DNA of 47,168 bases from Flammula alnicola (GCA_015499995.1 JADNRV010000353.1:1-47168); one strand, 5' to 3'. Counted from the stretch's first letter, positions 11,230 through 22,207 are shown. Notes: generated by a model from the sequence alone, not told the origin. Made by a program: numbers and translations.

Positions 11230-11804
11230 TCATAGAGCCTATAAGAGAAAACCAGGAGGTCGGGTAGGTGAGAAACAGGGCAATGAAATTGAATAGGGAT
11301 ACGCACCATCGCCAACTCGGGATCCAAGCTTGGATCCACGCCGAATTCGAAGTCATTGGCTGCGCTGGGACCGCCAGCTGCGGGTGCTGCACCGGTGCCG
11401 CCGAGTTCTTCAGGGATGCTTGCGCTTCTGTCAGCGGACAGAATGGGTGAAGAGATCAGCATGTCTGAAAAGAGGTGGGGGCCAGGTGTGACGATTAGTA
11501 GGTGTCTGCAAGACTGTCGCGGCGTCAGTCAAGGAAATATTTCAAAATAGGTTAACGTACGAGTTATCGCCACTGTTGATGTTATCTACAAAGGCCTTCA
11601 AGACCCTTTCGCCCTCTCCTTCCTCGATACCGTCGCCGAACGCTATGATGTCCACGGCGATGTTGTTCTTCTTTAGCTTCTTCGCGAGCTTGACCATCGC
11701 TTTCTCGTCGCGGTCCTCGCCCTCGCCCAGGGGGGATCCAGCAAACACGATGATGCGCTGTCGGAGGTTCTTGTTCTCTCTGTGTTTGAGGGCCAGCGGT
11801 GCGA
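11230..11804 (-). pseudogene. RPN10: Truncated copy of 26S proteasome ubiquitin receptor Rpn10
   Basis: Exon-like blocks 11804-11561, 11505-11307 and 11238 onward join across intact introns (55 and 68 nt). They encode the middle of Rpn10: ALKHRENKNLRQRIIVFAGS, KLAKKLKKNNIAVDIIAFG and [20 protein letters not shown] from the VWA domain, then [17 protein letters not shown], the start of the first ubiquitin-interacting motif. The first roughly 95 residues of the VWA domain, including the DNSE metal-binding region, are absent upstream. In the UIM the codon expected to be Arg is TGA (11230-11232), after which the frame still reads [15 protein letters not shown], so a single C-to-T change created the stop. 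Further 3' sequence to about 10990 is only weakly recognisable. Because introns are kept, the copy arose from DNA and not from mRNA. A functional RPN10 should exist elsewhere. Confidence 0.8.
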
Positions 11805-11924
11805 CTGCAAGCGGGGGATGAAGGAAAGTTTCAAGTTGTCGTCGACCAAAGTTCAACCATATCAACAAAGTCACGTGCATCGGAGTTTGAACGGACTTGT
11901 CAAATCGTTTGAACACCTGAGCTC

Positions 11925-12160
11925 AACTCCCGACTCTCCTCAATCCTCATCACTGCGGTTCTTCGCACCTCCCTTGCTTTTGCTGTTGCCCTTACCAGTA
12001 TTCCCGGCAGCATGTTGCTGATCACTAAGAATTCACCTTTCCAACATTCCATACAGCACGACGACGAAGCTCAAACTGATTCAACTGACCAAGGCAACGC
12101 CGGCTACGGAAGGAATCATTGAATTGTATTCGCTGTGAGTAAATAAAATGTAGCATAGTT
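11925..12160. other. Segment with several coding-like open frames, unresolved
   Basis: Upstream of the RPN10 fragment, inside the same element. On the minus strand a frame joined at a GTGAAT donor reads like a protein C-terminus rich in Lys/Ser/Gly and ending in SDED then a stop. Plus-strand frames are also open. It may be another captured gene piece, but none is recognised. Confidence 0.2.
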
Positions 12161-12364
12161 TTTAGGTATCAAATAGTTGCCGCAATGGAATTGAAGTACT
12201 TAAAACAATCCCTGTATTCTGAGGAGTCTGGAAGTCTGGCACAAAGCTGGAAGAATTTTTTCTTCTGACAGATTTGTGGTGTGAATACAGATTTCTGATG
12301 ATGTCTGGCACAACCGTGTTTGTGGCGTCAGACCTGCCAGACCTGTCAGACGTTCCAGACAGTG

Positions 12365-12389
12365 CCAGATGGATGGGGTTTTCCTGATG
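12365..12389 (-). repeat. Right terminal inverted repeat of the RPN10-carrying element
   Basis: Reverse complement begins CATCAGGAAAAC and ends ATCTGG. It matches 10274-10298 apart from three transitions. Confidence 0.5.
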
Positions 12390-13535
12390 TGCTCCTGTTC
12401 CCCGACGCATGTGTCGGTTCGTCATCTGTTCGCGGGGCGACGCGTTCTTCCTGTAACCTCTTCCATGTTTTGTACCCACCTATGTTACCAGTCCGTGTGT
12501 GCCTCATCGCTTGAGGGATCCACCGCTGTTCGTTTGGCCTTGCTCCCACATGGTGGTAAGTTTTTCTGTCTCTGTCCTTCACCTCCACTATGCTGATCAA
12601 TTCCTTTGATCGTCTAGTTTAAATCTCGATCTCGAGGGCAGTAGTTTGGTATTGGGCGTTGTTCTCATTTCAGAAAGAGAGTCGTGGTCGTAGACAGTAG
12701 GACTAATTTGGTACGCATTGTTCAACATCTTTCTCTTACCGTCATTGCACTTTATTTCCCTTGAATATATGTCTTTTCTCTTACCTTGTGTGATTCCCAT
12801 TTGAGCTGTGACGTACGGCGAGGAGTACCTGCAAATTATCCAACGAGGTCTGACCATCTTGCATATTAAATATATTTGAGTTGTGTTATGCTCATGACGG
12901 TGATATAAGATACAGAATGGGTTGTAAGTAGTATAATTACCCTACATATAATAGCAGATTATTGAGCTTACAGTTAGTATGTAGCTGGTCTATAAGGTCT
13001 AACATGTGCATTTGGGCGGTTATGAAGGATTGTACAAATTATGAGCAATCACAACGATTGTGGTCCGATCACAAGCCGATATGTCCGGGACATAAGACTC
13101 CGACCTTTTTGCTGATGAAGAGGCACGGAATGGACGAAAGACAAGGGCATCTTCGCCCCATAATACGAGAGGTACTTATGCGCAATGCGAAAAACCTGGA
13201 GTGTTGTCCGTCCAGTTATATATCCCATATAAGCTTGAAATGGGAGGTCGATGGTTGGTCGATGGACGATGTACTTACTACTCTAGTATTGCATACTTAC
13301 GTAATCAGTTGCGTGCCACACGGCATGTCGGCAGTCTCTTTTTCCACTGTTTGTGGCACTGTTGTCATTGTTTGGCCTACGTTGGAATGTTTAAAAAAAG
13401 ACGCTAGCGCTACTTGCAATTGAACTCTACCCCTCCGTTGGCTGGGTTTCATCACCTTTCTCATAACCTCTTGTTCAACGTTCAACTCTTGTTCAGATAT
13501 CGGATTGCTGTCAATATCGAATATCGGTTTAGAAG
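12390..13535. other. Intergenic with a possible MYND-finger relic
   Basis: No intact gene is seen. A MYND-like remnant lies at about 12970-13110. The last 100 bp resemble the region just upstream of the second F-box gene and are therefore probably the shared ancestral promoter of the F-box pair. Confidence 0.35.
12970..13110 (+). pseudogene. Possible decayed MYND zinc finger
   Basis: The frame contains QRLWSDHKPIC followed by PGHKTP, which closely matches the end of MYND fingers (CQ..DW..HK..C). The preceding Cys pairs expected of a MYND domain are mostly replaced (NYEQSQ where YCS..CQ would be). The open frame runs on to 13423 without recognisable content. It is likely the remnant of a MYND-domain gene. 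Confidence 0.3.
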
Positions 13536-15630
13536 ATGGATCCTCCATCTCGAATGTCCGGTAAGGTCATCTCTGCTTTGCTCTTCGACACTTGAACTGA
13601 TTTGTGAACGATAATTTTTCTTTCTGGATCCTTTTTGGACGGGCAATAAGTTTCACACAGTGCGTAACATCCAAGGGCGTATACCTCATATTAAAGCTGA
13701 AGCTCTGCCTTTTGCCGCAGAACTTCCCTGGAGCGACAAAGCCCTTTTTAGCCTGCGCGTTAAAATCGAGAGGGGAATTGACCCGAACCTTCAAACGGAC
13801 TCCTCCGCATGCGTAGGGAAACGTCCCGACTCTCGCTATCATGTGAGTCATTGCGATTAATTTGAAATCTGTGATCTCAATGGTGCGTACATATGACAGG
13901 ATACCCTGGCCGAAAGCATCTTGTCGTCGTATAGCGGAACAACGGCCAGCCCAACTGAAGACGAAGCACATATTCTGAAAGGTTTACAGGCGAGCTGCCA
14001 ATCCGAAATAGCCAATCTGCGCCTCAAAGCCCATGATTTACTGACCAAAGTCGAACGGATTTCCAAACAACTCGCGGAAATTCAACATACCATCGAACGC
14101 CGAAGTTCGGAGGCGGCCCTGGCCAGCTCTTTATGTGGTCCTATCAGACGACTTCCCATCGAGCTACTGTGTCGTATCTTCCAGATGTGCCTCCCTACTA
14201 ACAAGCTTCGACGATCAAGAGTCTCCGTTGCTCCTCTCCTTCTTTGCCTGGTATGCAAGGCTTGGAGGGATATCATTACCAATGATCCCTTGCTATGGAG
14301 TTGTTTCAGGCTCAAAGGAGATTCTTCCATTGCCGATCCCCGACGTCTCCCATATCTCGTCAGTTTACGCCCAGGGCTACGGGAATTTATACGCAACTCG
14401 CGAAACCTTCCGCTTGACATCATTCTTATACAGGAACCATTCTTCTCCGATGAGCGATCCTTATCGTTGATCTCTCCTTGTTTCGAGCGGTGTAGGGTGC
14501 TCTCAGTAATAGCCAACAACCATGTAGAGAGGACAATCCGCCAAGCACTCGCTCGTATCCAATTCTTGTTGTTGGAGAGCGTCTCGTTCAGGTTCACTCG
14601 GCCTATCCTTCTGCATTCAAATTTACCCTTCTATCTTTGCCCACTAGCGCCACGCCTCCGTACCTTCCAGATACACACCGTGGACTCCCGCGATTTGGAC
14701 AAGATCACCTTACCATACTCGCAGCTGAGAAGACTAGTTTCCATACTGGGGTGTTGCGAGGGTCGAAACCACTACCCCGAAGAGACTATCTGTAACTGGA
14801 AATCCCTTGTACGCAGATGCACTAGTCTCGAGACACTCGAAGTTTACTTCCACGGACGTGGCAACTTGGACAAAGAATGCTTGGAGTATGATCGGTTGTC
14901 TGACAATCCAGAGGACTTGGGCACCCTCAATGCTCTGAAGAAGTTTACGATTCGCGTGGGTTTCAACGCGGAATTGGACGCCATATTTCGATATCTGTCT
15001 CTTCCGCTTTTGGAGTCCTTGCACGTCGAGTCGGTTGGAACTGTCGTGACTCTGATACATCAAGAACTAGAACTGCGCGACGTCCTTCAAAACCGAATGC
15101 CATTTTTCTCCGGATTAACGGACCTTCGCCTCCTCCGCGTGTCTATGACAAATGACGAGCTTCACTCGTTGCTCCTCTCTGTTCCACAACTTGTATCATT
15201 GGATATTCTCCATGGTTTCTATGGCAGTGACAGTCTGTTCTGGATGGACGACGACAATTTGGTAGACTGGTTGACGGTTTGGGATGATCCTGGGGCCGAG
15301 GTATTATTGCCGCGTCTGAAAGACTTGCGGCTTTACTTTGCACATTTAGAGGAATCGGTGACGGAGGATGTGCAAAGATATGCAAATCTTGCGATCTCAC
15401 GCTACCTGTGGGCAACGCAACATTATTCTTCTAGGAACTTCGATCTTCTGTTGTCGAAAGGCGCAAACAATGTCCACTCCCATCCCTTTCAGTTACATCT
15501 CAAGTTCGAAGGAGTAACTTGGAAGATGAGACGGGATGTGATGGAGGCAGTGGGCGACGTGGCTGCCTGCTCTCTTCAAGTAGAGTATTCGCCTTCTTTC
15601 ACGAAGGAATGCATAATTCAGGACATTTAA
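13536..15630 (+). CDS. F-box protein with N-terminal coiled coil (tandem copy 1)
   Basis: Exons 13536-13560, 13721-13842 and 13900-15630 give 625 residues. The ATG at 13536 is supported because the second copy has the same three-exon plan and start (MDPP). Residues about 84-120 form a heptad-rich coiled coil (EIANLRLKAHDLLTKVERI). The F-box is at about 129-171 (GPIRRLPIELLCRIFQMCLP, then LVCKAW and DPLLWS), followed by about 450 residues of leucine-rich, LRR-like sequence that would bind a substrate. F-box proteins recruit targets to SCF ubiquitin ligases through Skp1. This architecture is greatly expanded in Agaricomycetes. Intron 1 is 160 nt, more than twice the local norm. The target is unknown. 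Confidence 0.85.
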
Positions 15631-15998
15631 TCATACTAGAAATGTTTTGGAAATCAGATATTGTTTCGCAGCGTTAGACTTATAGCCGTTTAAATAATTA
15701 GTAGTTGTGAAGTAAGGACACCGCCACCGTTTCATTACAGTAGTTGGAGATGTCTACTTCTTGTATATACGGCTTTCAATGCAAGCGATAACTGCTGAAA
15801 GACTCCAGCTCAGCTGCGATATGAATCGTGCGAGACCATGTACATGAAATATAGCTGAATTGATTTCGGGGTGCCCGGGATGGATCCATCTCAGAGTCAT
15901 CTGAAGCAATGGCACTCGGTTAGTGGTGCCGGTGAACATTGAAGCTTGAAGCTTGAAGCTTGAAGTTTCGACGTCGCCGCGGATTTTGCAGTCCTCTG
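15631..15998. other. 3' flank of F-box copy 1
   Basis: No gene. A short tandem array of GAAGCTT-type heptamers occurs at about 15941-15967, just before the MITE target site. Confidence 0.4.
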
Positions 15999-16518
15999 CA
16001 AGGGGGTGCGCGAACCTTAATAGCTGACCGGGGGTCGGTTAGTTAGTCCAGCTGCTGGCTGGTGAAAAAAATATTTATACCCCTCTATAAATGTCCCAAA
16101 ATAGTGCTTTGAAGTGACCCAAGGCAGATTTTACACCATATATTGCCTTACATCTATTAAATACTAGCTGTAATACATAGAGAAATGCTGCAGAACATAG
16201 TGTAAGGCAAAAGGATGTGAGACACATTGGGTGAGTCACTTTTCTCGGCCATTTTCAATGATCAAAAAATTATATTTCATTGGAATACTATACTAATACA
16301 TCTACAGTACCATTTAGAATGTATAAATCTTGAGCAAGCACCTCATAAATGGGTTTGCGAGACGTGTGAGGAATGGAGGGCAAGCGCCCGCGTCATCGCT
16401 GATGTAATATTACCATATCGGGATGGTTCCTGATTACGTTAGTTAGTTAGTCCGTGAAATATTGGCTTAAAAAATAAATCGACCCTAGGTACTTTTTTTT
16501 ATTTGGCGCACCCCCTTG
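15999..16518. mobile_element. hAT-type MITE, copy 1
   Basis: A 520-bp non-coding element begins CAAGGGGGTGCGC and ends with the exact inverse GCGCACCCCCTTG. It is flanked by a perfect 8-bp direct repeat GTCCTCTG (15991-15998 and 16519-16526). Eight-base target duplications are diagnostic of the hAT superfamily. A second copy of the same family lies at 26300-26832. There is no transposase, so it is non-autonomous. It inserted in the region upstream of F-box copy 2. Confidence 0.9.
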
Positions 16519-16802
16519 GTCCTCTGGGTCATTTTCTTGAAAGAGTGGACAGTAATAAACTGGAAGGAAGCAGACGTAGAGATGAACATAAATAGTCGCA
16601 ACTGGTCGTGTCCGGCCGCCCGACCTCCGAGCCCCGTTACGGCTATGACAACCCGGCATTCCGGCATGTTGTTGTTCACCCACGCGCCAACCTTCCGACC
16701 AGACCACAACATCTCTTTCGACGCATTTGCTCAACTTCACCATTAACCTTTCTCATTGTCCACTATTCTAATATACGATTGGTGTCGATATCAGTGTGGA
16801 AA

Positions 16803-18851
16803 ATGGATCCTCCGCCTCGAAACTTCGGTAAAGGTCATTGTCCACATTGCATTGTGACGTGAACTGATTATCTGCGATGAAACCTTTTCTCTCTTACAAA
16901 CCTTTCTCGCACGGCCAATAAGTTTCATGCAGTTAGTAATCTCGAGGAGCATATAATGTAAATTAAAAGCTGATTTTCTGCGTTTCAACTCAGAGCTTTT
17001 ATGGAGCGATGAAGACCTTTTCAGCTTGGACGTCAAAATTGAAAGAGGAACCGACCCAAACCTTCGAACGGACTCCACCGTAGGGAAACATTCCGATTTT
17101 CGCTATCAAGTGAGTTATAATAGCTAAGTTAATGTCTCTAATCTCAATGGTGATAGGATACCTTGGCGCAAAGCGTCCTGTCGTCGTATAGCGGAACAAC
17201 AGCCTACCCAACTGAAGACGAATCACACATCCCAAAGGGCTTTCAGGCGACCTGCGACTCCGAAATAGATGACCTACGTATCAAATCCCATGATTTACTC
17301 GACAAAGTCGAACAGATGTGCAAACAACTCGTAGAAATTCGACACACCATCCAGCACCGAAAATCGCAAATGGCCCTATCCAGCTCTCTATGTGGTCCTA
17401 TCAGACGACTGCCTGTAGAGATCCTATGCCGGATCTTCCATATGTGCATTCCTACCAAAACAGTTCGACGATCAAGATTTTCGGTTGCTCCTCTCCTTCT
17501 TTGCCGGGTGTGCAAAGCTTGGAATGCTATCGTTACCAACGACCCATCGCTATGGAGCTGTATCAGGATGGACGGATGCCGTTATGGTCCTGAGACCCAT
17601 TTCCTCCCGAAATTTATACGCCACTCGCAAAACCTTCCCCTTGACATCGTTATTGTCCAGAGTGAATTCTACCTTGACGAGGAGGCCATATCGCTGATCT
17701 CCCCTTATTTCGAACGGTGTAGGACGCTCTCAATAATAAGCGGCGACTATCTCGAGCGGGCGCTCTTCGATGCACTCCGTCCTACCGAACTTCTGCAGCT
17801 GGAGAGCGTCTCTTTCAGGTTCACTGCGCCTCTCGATCTACCTAACTGGTTGGACGATGTGCCCCACAACATATTCCCAGTTGCGCCTCGCCTCCGCACT
17901 GTCCAGCTAAACATCTTCGACCCCGGTGATTTGGACAAAATAGCCTTGCCATACTCGCAGCTGAGAAGACTAGTCTGCATACTTGGGTATCACGGCTTTT
18001 CAGAAGAGGCTGTCCGTGAATGGAAAATCCTTGTAGGCAAATGTACCAACCTCGAGACACTCGCGGTTTACTTCCATGGAGTAGGCAACTTGCGCCGACA
18101 GTGGGTGACATATAATCGTCTGCCTAATACCCAAGAGGAATTTGCCTCCCTTAATGCACTGAAGAGGCTTACCATTCGTGTGGGCTTCCCCGCGGAATTG
18201 GATGCCATTCTTCGAAATTTGTCCTTTCCGGCCTTGCATTCCTTCCAAATGGAGTCTGTCGGCACTCCAGTGAGGTTGAAGAATCGGAAGCTACAAATTT
18301 TCGACGTACTTCGCGACCGTATGCCATTTTTCTCCGGATTAACCGACCTCCGCCTCCTCCGCATATCTATTAGAGACGACGAACTTCGTTCTTTGCTCCA
18401 CTCTACTCCACAACTTGCATCGTTAGACATTCTCCATGGCTATTACCGCGATGGAATATTCTGGATCACTGATGATGATTTGATAGGCTGGTTGACGAGT
18501 GTAGATGATACTCAGGGCACGGTGTTATTACCGCGCTTAAGAGATTTACGGCTTTATTTTGCGTACTCGGAGGAATCAATGACGGAGGACGTGCAACTAT
18601 ATGCGAATCTTGCAACGACACGCTATCGGTGGGCGGTGGAACATTCTTATTCGAGGGACCTCGACACTCCGTCATCGCGAGCCGCAAGCGATATCCGTTC
18701 TTATCCCTTTCGGTTATATCTCAAGTTCGAAGGCGAAGACTGGGAGAGAAGGACAGATGTTATCGAAGCGATGGGTGAATTGGCTTGCCGCGCTTTTCAA
18801 GCAGAGTATTCGCCCTATTTCTTGAAGGAGCGCATAGATCAAGACCTGTAA
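16803..18851 (+). CDS. F-box protein with N-terminal coiled coil (tandem copy 2)
   Basis: Exons 16803-16827, 16994-17109 and 17157-18851 give 611 residues. Sequence and exon structure parallel copy 1 throughout: the same MDPP start, ILSSYSGTTA or VLSSYSGTTA at the exon 3 start, coiled coil at about residues 83-118, F-box at about 128-170 (GPIRRLPVEILCRIFHMCIP), and a leucine-rich C-terminal region with shared blocks such as RMPFFSGLTDLRLLR. Presumed role is an SCF substrate adaptor. The copies are clearly diverged in protein sequence, so the duplication is not recent, yet both are fully open, which suggests selection on both. Intron 1 (166 nt) is again long and partly conserved with copy 1. 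Confidence 0.85.
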
Positions 18852-19278
18852 TCATACTAAACTTGGTTTGGGAATCATGCATTTCTTGGCTGTTCTTTGA
18901 AAACGAGAGAAGGAAAATGTAACAGCCGTCTCTCATATTCCTTTATTCGTCTCTTCGCAAGGCAATAATCCATACAACACAGATGCTAAGGCAGAAAGGG
19001 TTTCCCTATGCGGCTATGCCTGCGAAAGTCTTATTGGGAGGCTGTCCCTGACCAAAAATACCCGAAAGAAGAGACAAGTCGCTAAACGGTTTTCAATGGG
19101 TTTAAGTAGTGTAACAAACGCGTCAATTTTTTCATTTATGTACAAGTACTATCAAAATCGGCAGACTATTCCAAATGTGAACTGTAAGAGACCCTTTTCG
19201 AAACATTTCTTTGTACAGACTACAACACCGCCGGCGTATTGCAGGGATTCACCCTATGTCGGGAGCATTGGAGAGCAT
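18852..19278. other. Intergenic between F-box copy 2 and lectin gene
   Basis: Two genes converge here. A segment at about 18918-18990 resembles 32812-32884 elsewhere in the window. No other feature is seen. Confidence 0.35.
18918..18990. repeat. Dispersed ~73-bp similarity, member 1
   Basis: Aligns by eye with 32812-32884 (shared blocks GCCGTCTCTCAT, TCTTCGCAA and CAGATGC in the same order and spacing). Its nature is unknown; it may be a repeat or a shared 3' gene end. Confidence 0.4.
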
Positions 19279-19837
19279 TCAAGCAAACTCGCCCTGGTTC
19301 CAGGGCCCAGAGGTGTTCGTAGTCTCCGTGATCGTTCCAGGGCTATTGGCGGCTTGGTACCCGACCCTAATGTTAGGTCCCCCAGTGAAAACAGCGTAGA
19401 GCAGGCCGGAATTAACGGCCGTCTTATACATACGGCCGCTCAGATACCCCTCCGTAAGGCCGGCTGAGGTGTTGCTCGTTCCACATAATTCGTGGAGGAG
19501 GTTATCCCTGTCGATGAAGTACAGACGAATCTATTCCCAGAAACAATGTAAATTATTACTGGTCTGATATACAATGAGATCACCGAATACTAACTTGTTC
19601 GACTCCGTCTCCATCCTTCCATGCAATAGCTGCGATCGGCGAGTTGATACGCACGGAATGGTCGGCGACGACAACGCGGTCAGTGTATTCGGGCTTATTG
19701 ATGGCTGCACCTGCCCCAGCAGCTTCGTGGATGGCACCGTCCGTAGACTGATAGTAGATGCGGGTCGCAGAGCCTCCTGACAATAGGACGGCAGCGGCCG
19801 CGCTTCCCATATAGTTGGTAGAGAGTGTAGTAGGCAT
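19279..19837 (-). CDS. Short fungal lectin of the Aleuria (fucose-binding) type
   Basis: Exons 19837-19595 and 19530-19279 (64-nt intron, GTTAGT..ATAG, phase 0) encode 164 residues. Three blade-like units are visible: SATRIYYQSTDGAIHEAAG, EQIRLYFIDRDNLLHELCG and NIRVGYQAANSPGTITETT, each with the aromatic-rich strand and the x-x-Glu/Thr ending of the six-bladed beta-propeller lectins such as AAL. No signal peptide is present (MPTTLSTNYMGS), as usual for fungal fruit-body lectins that are cytosolic and act in defence against animals or microbes. Full AAL-like lectins are about 300 residues, so this is roughly a half propeller, either a genuine short form that would assemble as a dimer or a gene shortened by the TGA at 19279-19281. 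Carbohydrate preference cannot be read with certainty. Confidence 0.7.
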
Positions 19838-19950
19838 TGTTTTATCTAGATGAATAACGGGTAAATAATGTGAAATTAGAAATGGTTGTTCGAACGTACT
19901 TCTGCTGGGATGATACTAGCTTGTAGAATTCCATTAGCCTTGCTGAACGG

Positions 19951-19960
19951 CTTTATATAC
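19951..19960 (-). promoter_or_regulatory. TATA box of lectin gene
   Basis: On the minus strand this reads GTATATAAAG, about 115 bp before the lectin start codon. A GTACGT..CTAG segment between it and the start could be a 5' UTR intron. Confidence 0.5.
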
Positions 19961-21179
19961 CATTACAGGGGTATTGACTTCGATTCTACGTCAAGTATGT
20001 ATCCAAGGATCAAGGCCATTCCCAGAGCGCTCAGATCTCGTGCTTTTCATATGCATCTTTGTGACAGAAATGAATAACACGATATTTTTGGAGAGAAGAA
20101 ACTTTAGTTCACCCCTTCTGATGTGGAGGATAATCGACAAGGGCCCAACGGCCCAAGACAGTCACTGGGAGTCTAATTAGCCGATCTCGAATGCGATCCT
20201 TGTCAGAATTTGTCCGAGCAGGTAAAGATACATCGAAGGGATCCATCATATGTATATTGCTTTCGGAAGGGCAATGAGAAAAGGCAGTGTGGGCCGGAAT
20301 ATTATAGCTGTATTCCTATGGATGGAATCGCCCCATTTTGAAAGCCGGGAGCAAATTTGTATTTGCTCAAATTCTTGGAATTTAAGCTCTTTCCGCATCC
20401 ACTCCTAGTTTTCGGGGATTTATTCTATTCATTGAGTCCTCCAGGTGAGCAAGGCGACTTGCTCCAAACCTACTTCTGATGTGCCTACCCTCGTGCCTCG
20501 GATGGCTCATCTCAGAACGTGCCTTGAGCTATAAATTATTTGGCGTTTCTGCTTAAGTTTTCGCTGGATAGCTCTGTCACTTGATGTTATATCACCACAG
20601 GGCTTCTGCAGTCAGATGAGCCCCAACTGCAAGAGGTCGACCAAACGAGTTGAAGCTTGCCGACTACAGTCTACCCGACGAACCGTATGGACGTTGTCAA
20701 CTTGTGTGATGAGGTTTCTCAATTGAATGTTCCGGAACACCGCTTCTATCAGAATATAACCACTTCTACGAGGACACGAAAGGCACCATACGTCTGTGAC
20801 AACATAGACAGGAACTTTTTGAGTCTGTGGTCAATTCATACAATGTCAGAATGGCTTTCGGGGCACTACAGGCGTAGGAAATTCGAACGTTCTGAACCGA
20901 GTAATTATAGCGAATACTTACCAGGAGCTCGGCTCCCGCCGCGAGGCGTCTATGTGTCAGAGAATCTCACATCACCGAACTGGGAGCTAACTTACTTGCT
21001 GAGGGAGCTGTAACTCCGTCCTTGAATGACTCTGACTAAAATGTAGTGGTTAGGTGACTCGGATGTCACCAGACCTTGCGCAATTCTAAGAATCCCTTGG
21101 GTGAGTATGTCCAGTCTCGACTGGAATCTAGCTGAGGCTACGCTTGGTTTATGGTCTCCTTCCAGCGCGCTCGCGTCGA
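19961..21179. other. Intergenic, no gene recognised
   Basis: A 118-codon plus-strand frame at 20657-21013 is open but has no recognisable family or neighbours to support it. No repeat was identified. Confidence 0.35.
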
Positions 21180-21386
21180 TTAGATTAGATTATTTATGTG
21201 GCTGTGCATGTCTTGATGCCTTGCGAACCTGTGGAAGAGTCTCCCACCCTCACTGCGCCAATAAGGGCGGCTTATTGGCGGTCCTGAAGAATGCAGTACA
21301 GATGAAGTCGCAGACTCGGAGCCGTCTGAAAAGAGGATGACAGCGGCCGAGCTTCCCACGTAATTCATTGAGAGTATAGTAGACAT
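21180..21386 (-). pseudogene. Broken second copy of the lectin gene
   Basis: The start (MSTILSMNYVGSSAAVILFSDGS) parallels the intact lectin (MPTTLSTNYMGSAAAAVLLSGGS). After that the reading frame departs. The blade wording reappears two bases off as RLHLYCILQDRQ, corresponding to IRLYFIDRDNLLHE, and then stops. The intervening blade is missing and the frame is shifted. Sequence upstream of both copies (19838-19965 and 21387-21515) is also similar, so the promoter was duplicated with the gene. Confidence 0.6.
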
Positions 21387-22200
21387 GTCTAATGTAGCTA
21401 AATAACGAATGAGTTACAATGTCAAGCGATGCGAGAGGGTAGTTATGAACGTACTGGTGAAAAGATGACACTAGATTATTAGCCAAGTAGTCTCGCTGAA
21501 AGCCTTACATACATCAACGGTGTGTGATCTTCGACTGTTGAATATGCGTTCAATGCCCAGGGCCGCGTCAAGTAACCTTGGGTCTGGGGCTAGCTTGCGA
21601 ACGATGAACTGCGCTTTCCACGCACATTTTGGTTCTAGAGAGAATACAATGCTTAACATCCCTAGAACGTTCCTTGACTGTCAAATTATCAGGTCTCGTG
21701 TACGATTTCAATACGAGCCTCATGCAGAATGATGTAGGCAGGAAATATGGAGGAACCTAGCATTGGGCGCATGCAGAACATCGACATGCGGCTTGTCATT
21801 CTTCTGACATTACATTGTATTGTAATTGAAAAGTCGTCGATAAGCAGGAGATATAATAGCTCGAGGGCACTGTCGATGCTCACCTGACATCGCTGGGTCC
21901 GGATCTATCACACACACCCAAAGCATAGAGGGCTACATGCGTCGAGTCCGGACTTGAATCATTGTGTCTCGTCCACCATGTTCCTGCGTCATTCCTTCGG
22001 CGTTTGCTTCCTACTTTCGCTAATGAAACTGAGCAAGGAATCCATGGATAGATCTGGGAAAGAATCGAAAATAGCTGAAAGACAAGCCCAGCTCATCTGC
22101 AATTCGCTGAATGCCCCCACTGATTTATGGTTATCATTTGTACCACAGGCCGCTACGGAAGGAAATGAGATGCGGTGAAAGGGGGAGAAATAAAGGTGAG
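21387..22200. other. Intergenic, holds duplicated lectin promoter
   Basis: About 21387-21515 resembles the promoter of the intact lectin gene. The rest shows nothing I can assign. Confidence 0.35.
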
Positions 22201-22207
22201 GAATTTG

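Larger units (their letters stand above)
10274..12389. mobile_element. Putative inverted-repeat element carrying an RPN10 gene fragment
   Basis: The 25 bp at 10274-10298 and the reverse complement of 12365-12389 match at 22 of 25 positions, and all three differences are transitions. Just inside each end lie dense GTCTG/CAGAC repeats (10292-10334 on the left, 12305-12368 on the right), the kind of subterminal repeats that transposases bind. The interior (about 2.1 kb) holds a truncated RPN10 copy with introns retained. No transposase and no clear target-site duplication were seen, so the element would be non-autonomous and its class is open. Confidence 0.5.

Noticed and set aside
11230..11804. 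Functional RPN10 gene with an unannotated 5' exon
   Set aside because: No sequence upstream to 12160 encodes the N-terminal VWA part, and the UIM contains an in-frame stop.
10274..12389. Helitron as the class of the gene-capturing element
   Set aside because: Helitrons lack terminal inverted repeats and have TC..CTRR ends; here the ends are inverted repeats. Without a target duplication the class is left open.
13567..13971. 134-codon minus-strand frame over the F-box copy 1 start
   Set aside because: Shadow of the plus-strand F-box exons and intron, which are confirmed by the paralogue.
15999..16518. Solo LTR of a retrotransposon
   Set aside because: Ends are inverted repeats with 8-bp duplications, not TG..CA termini with 4-6 bp duplications.
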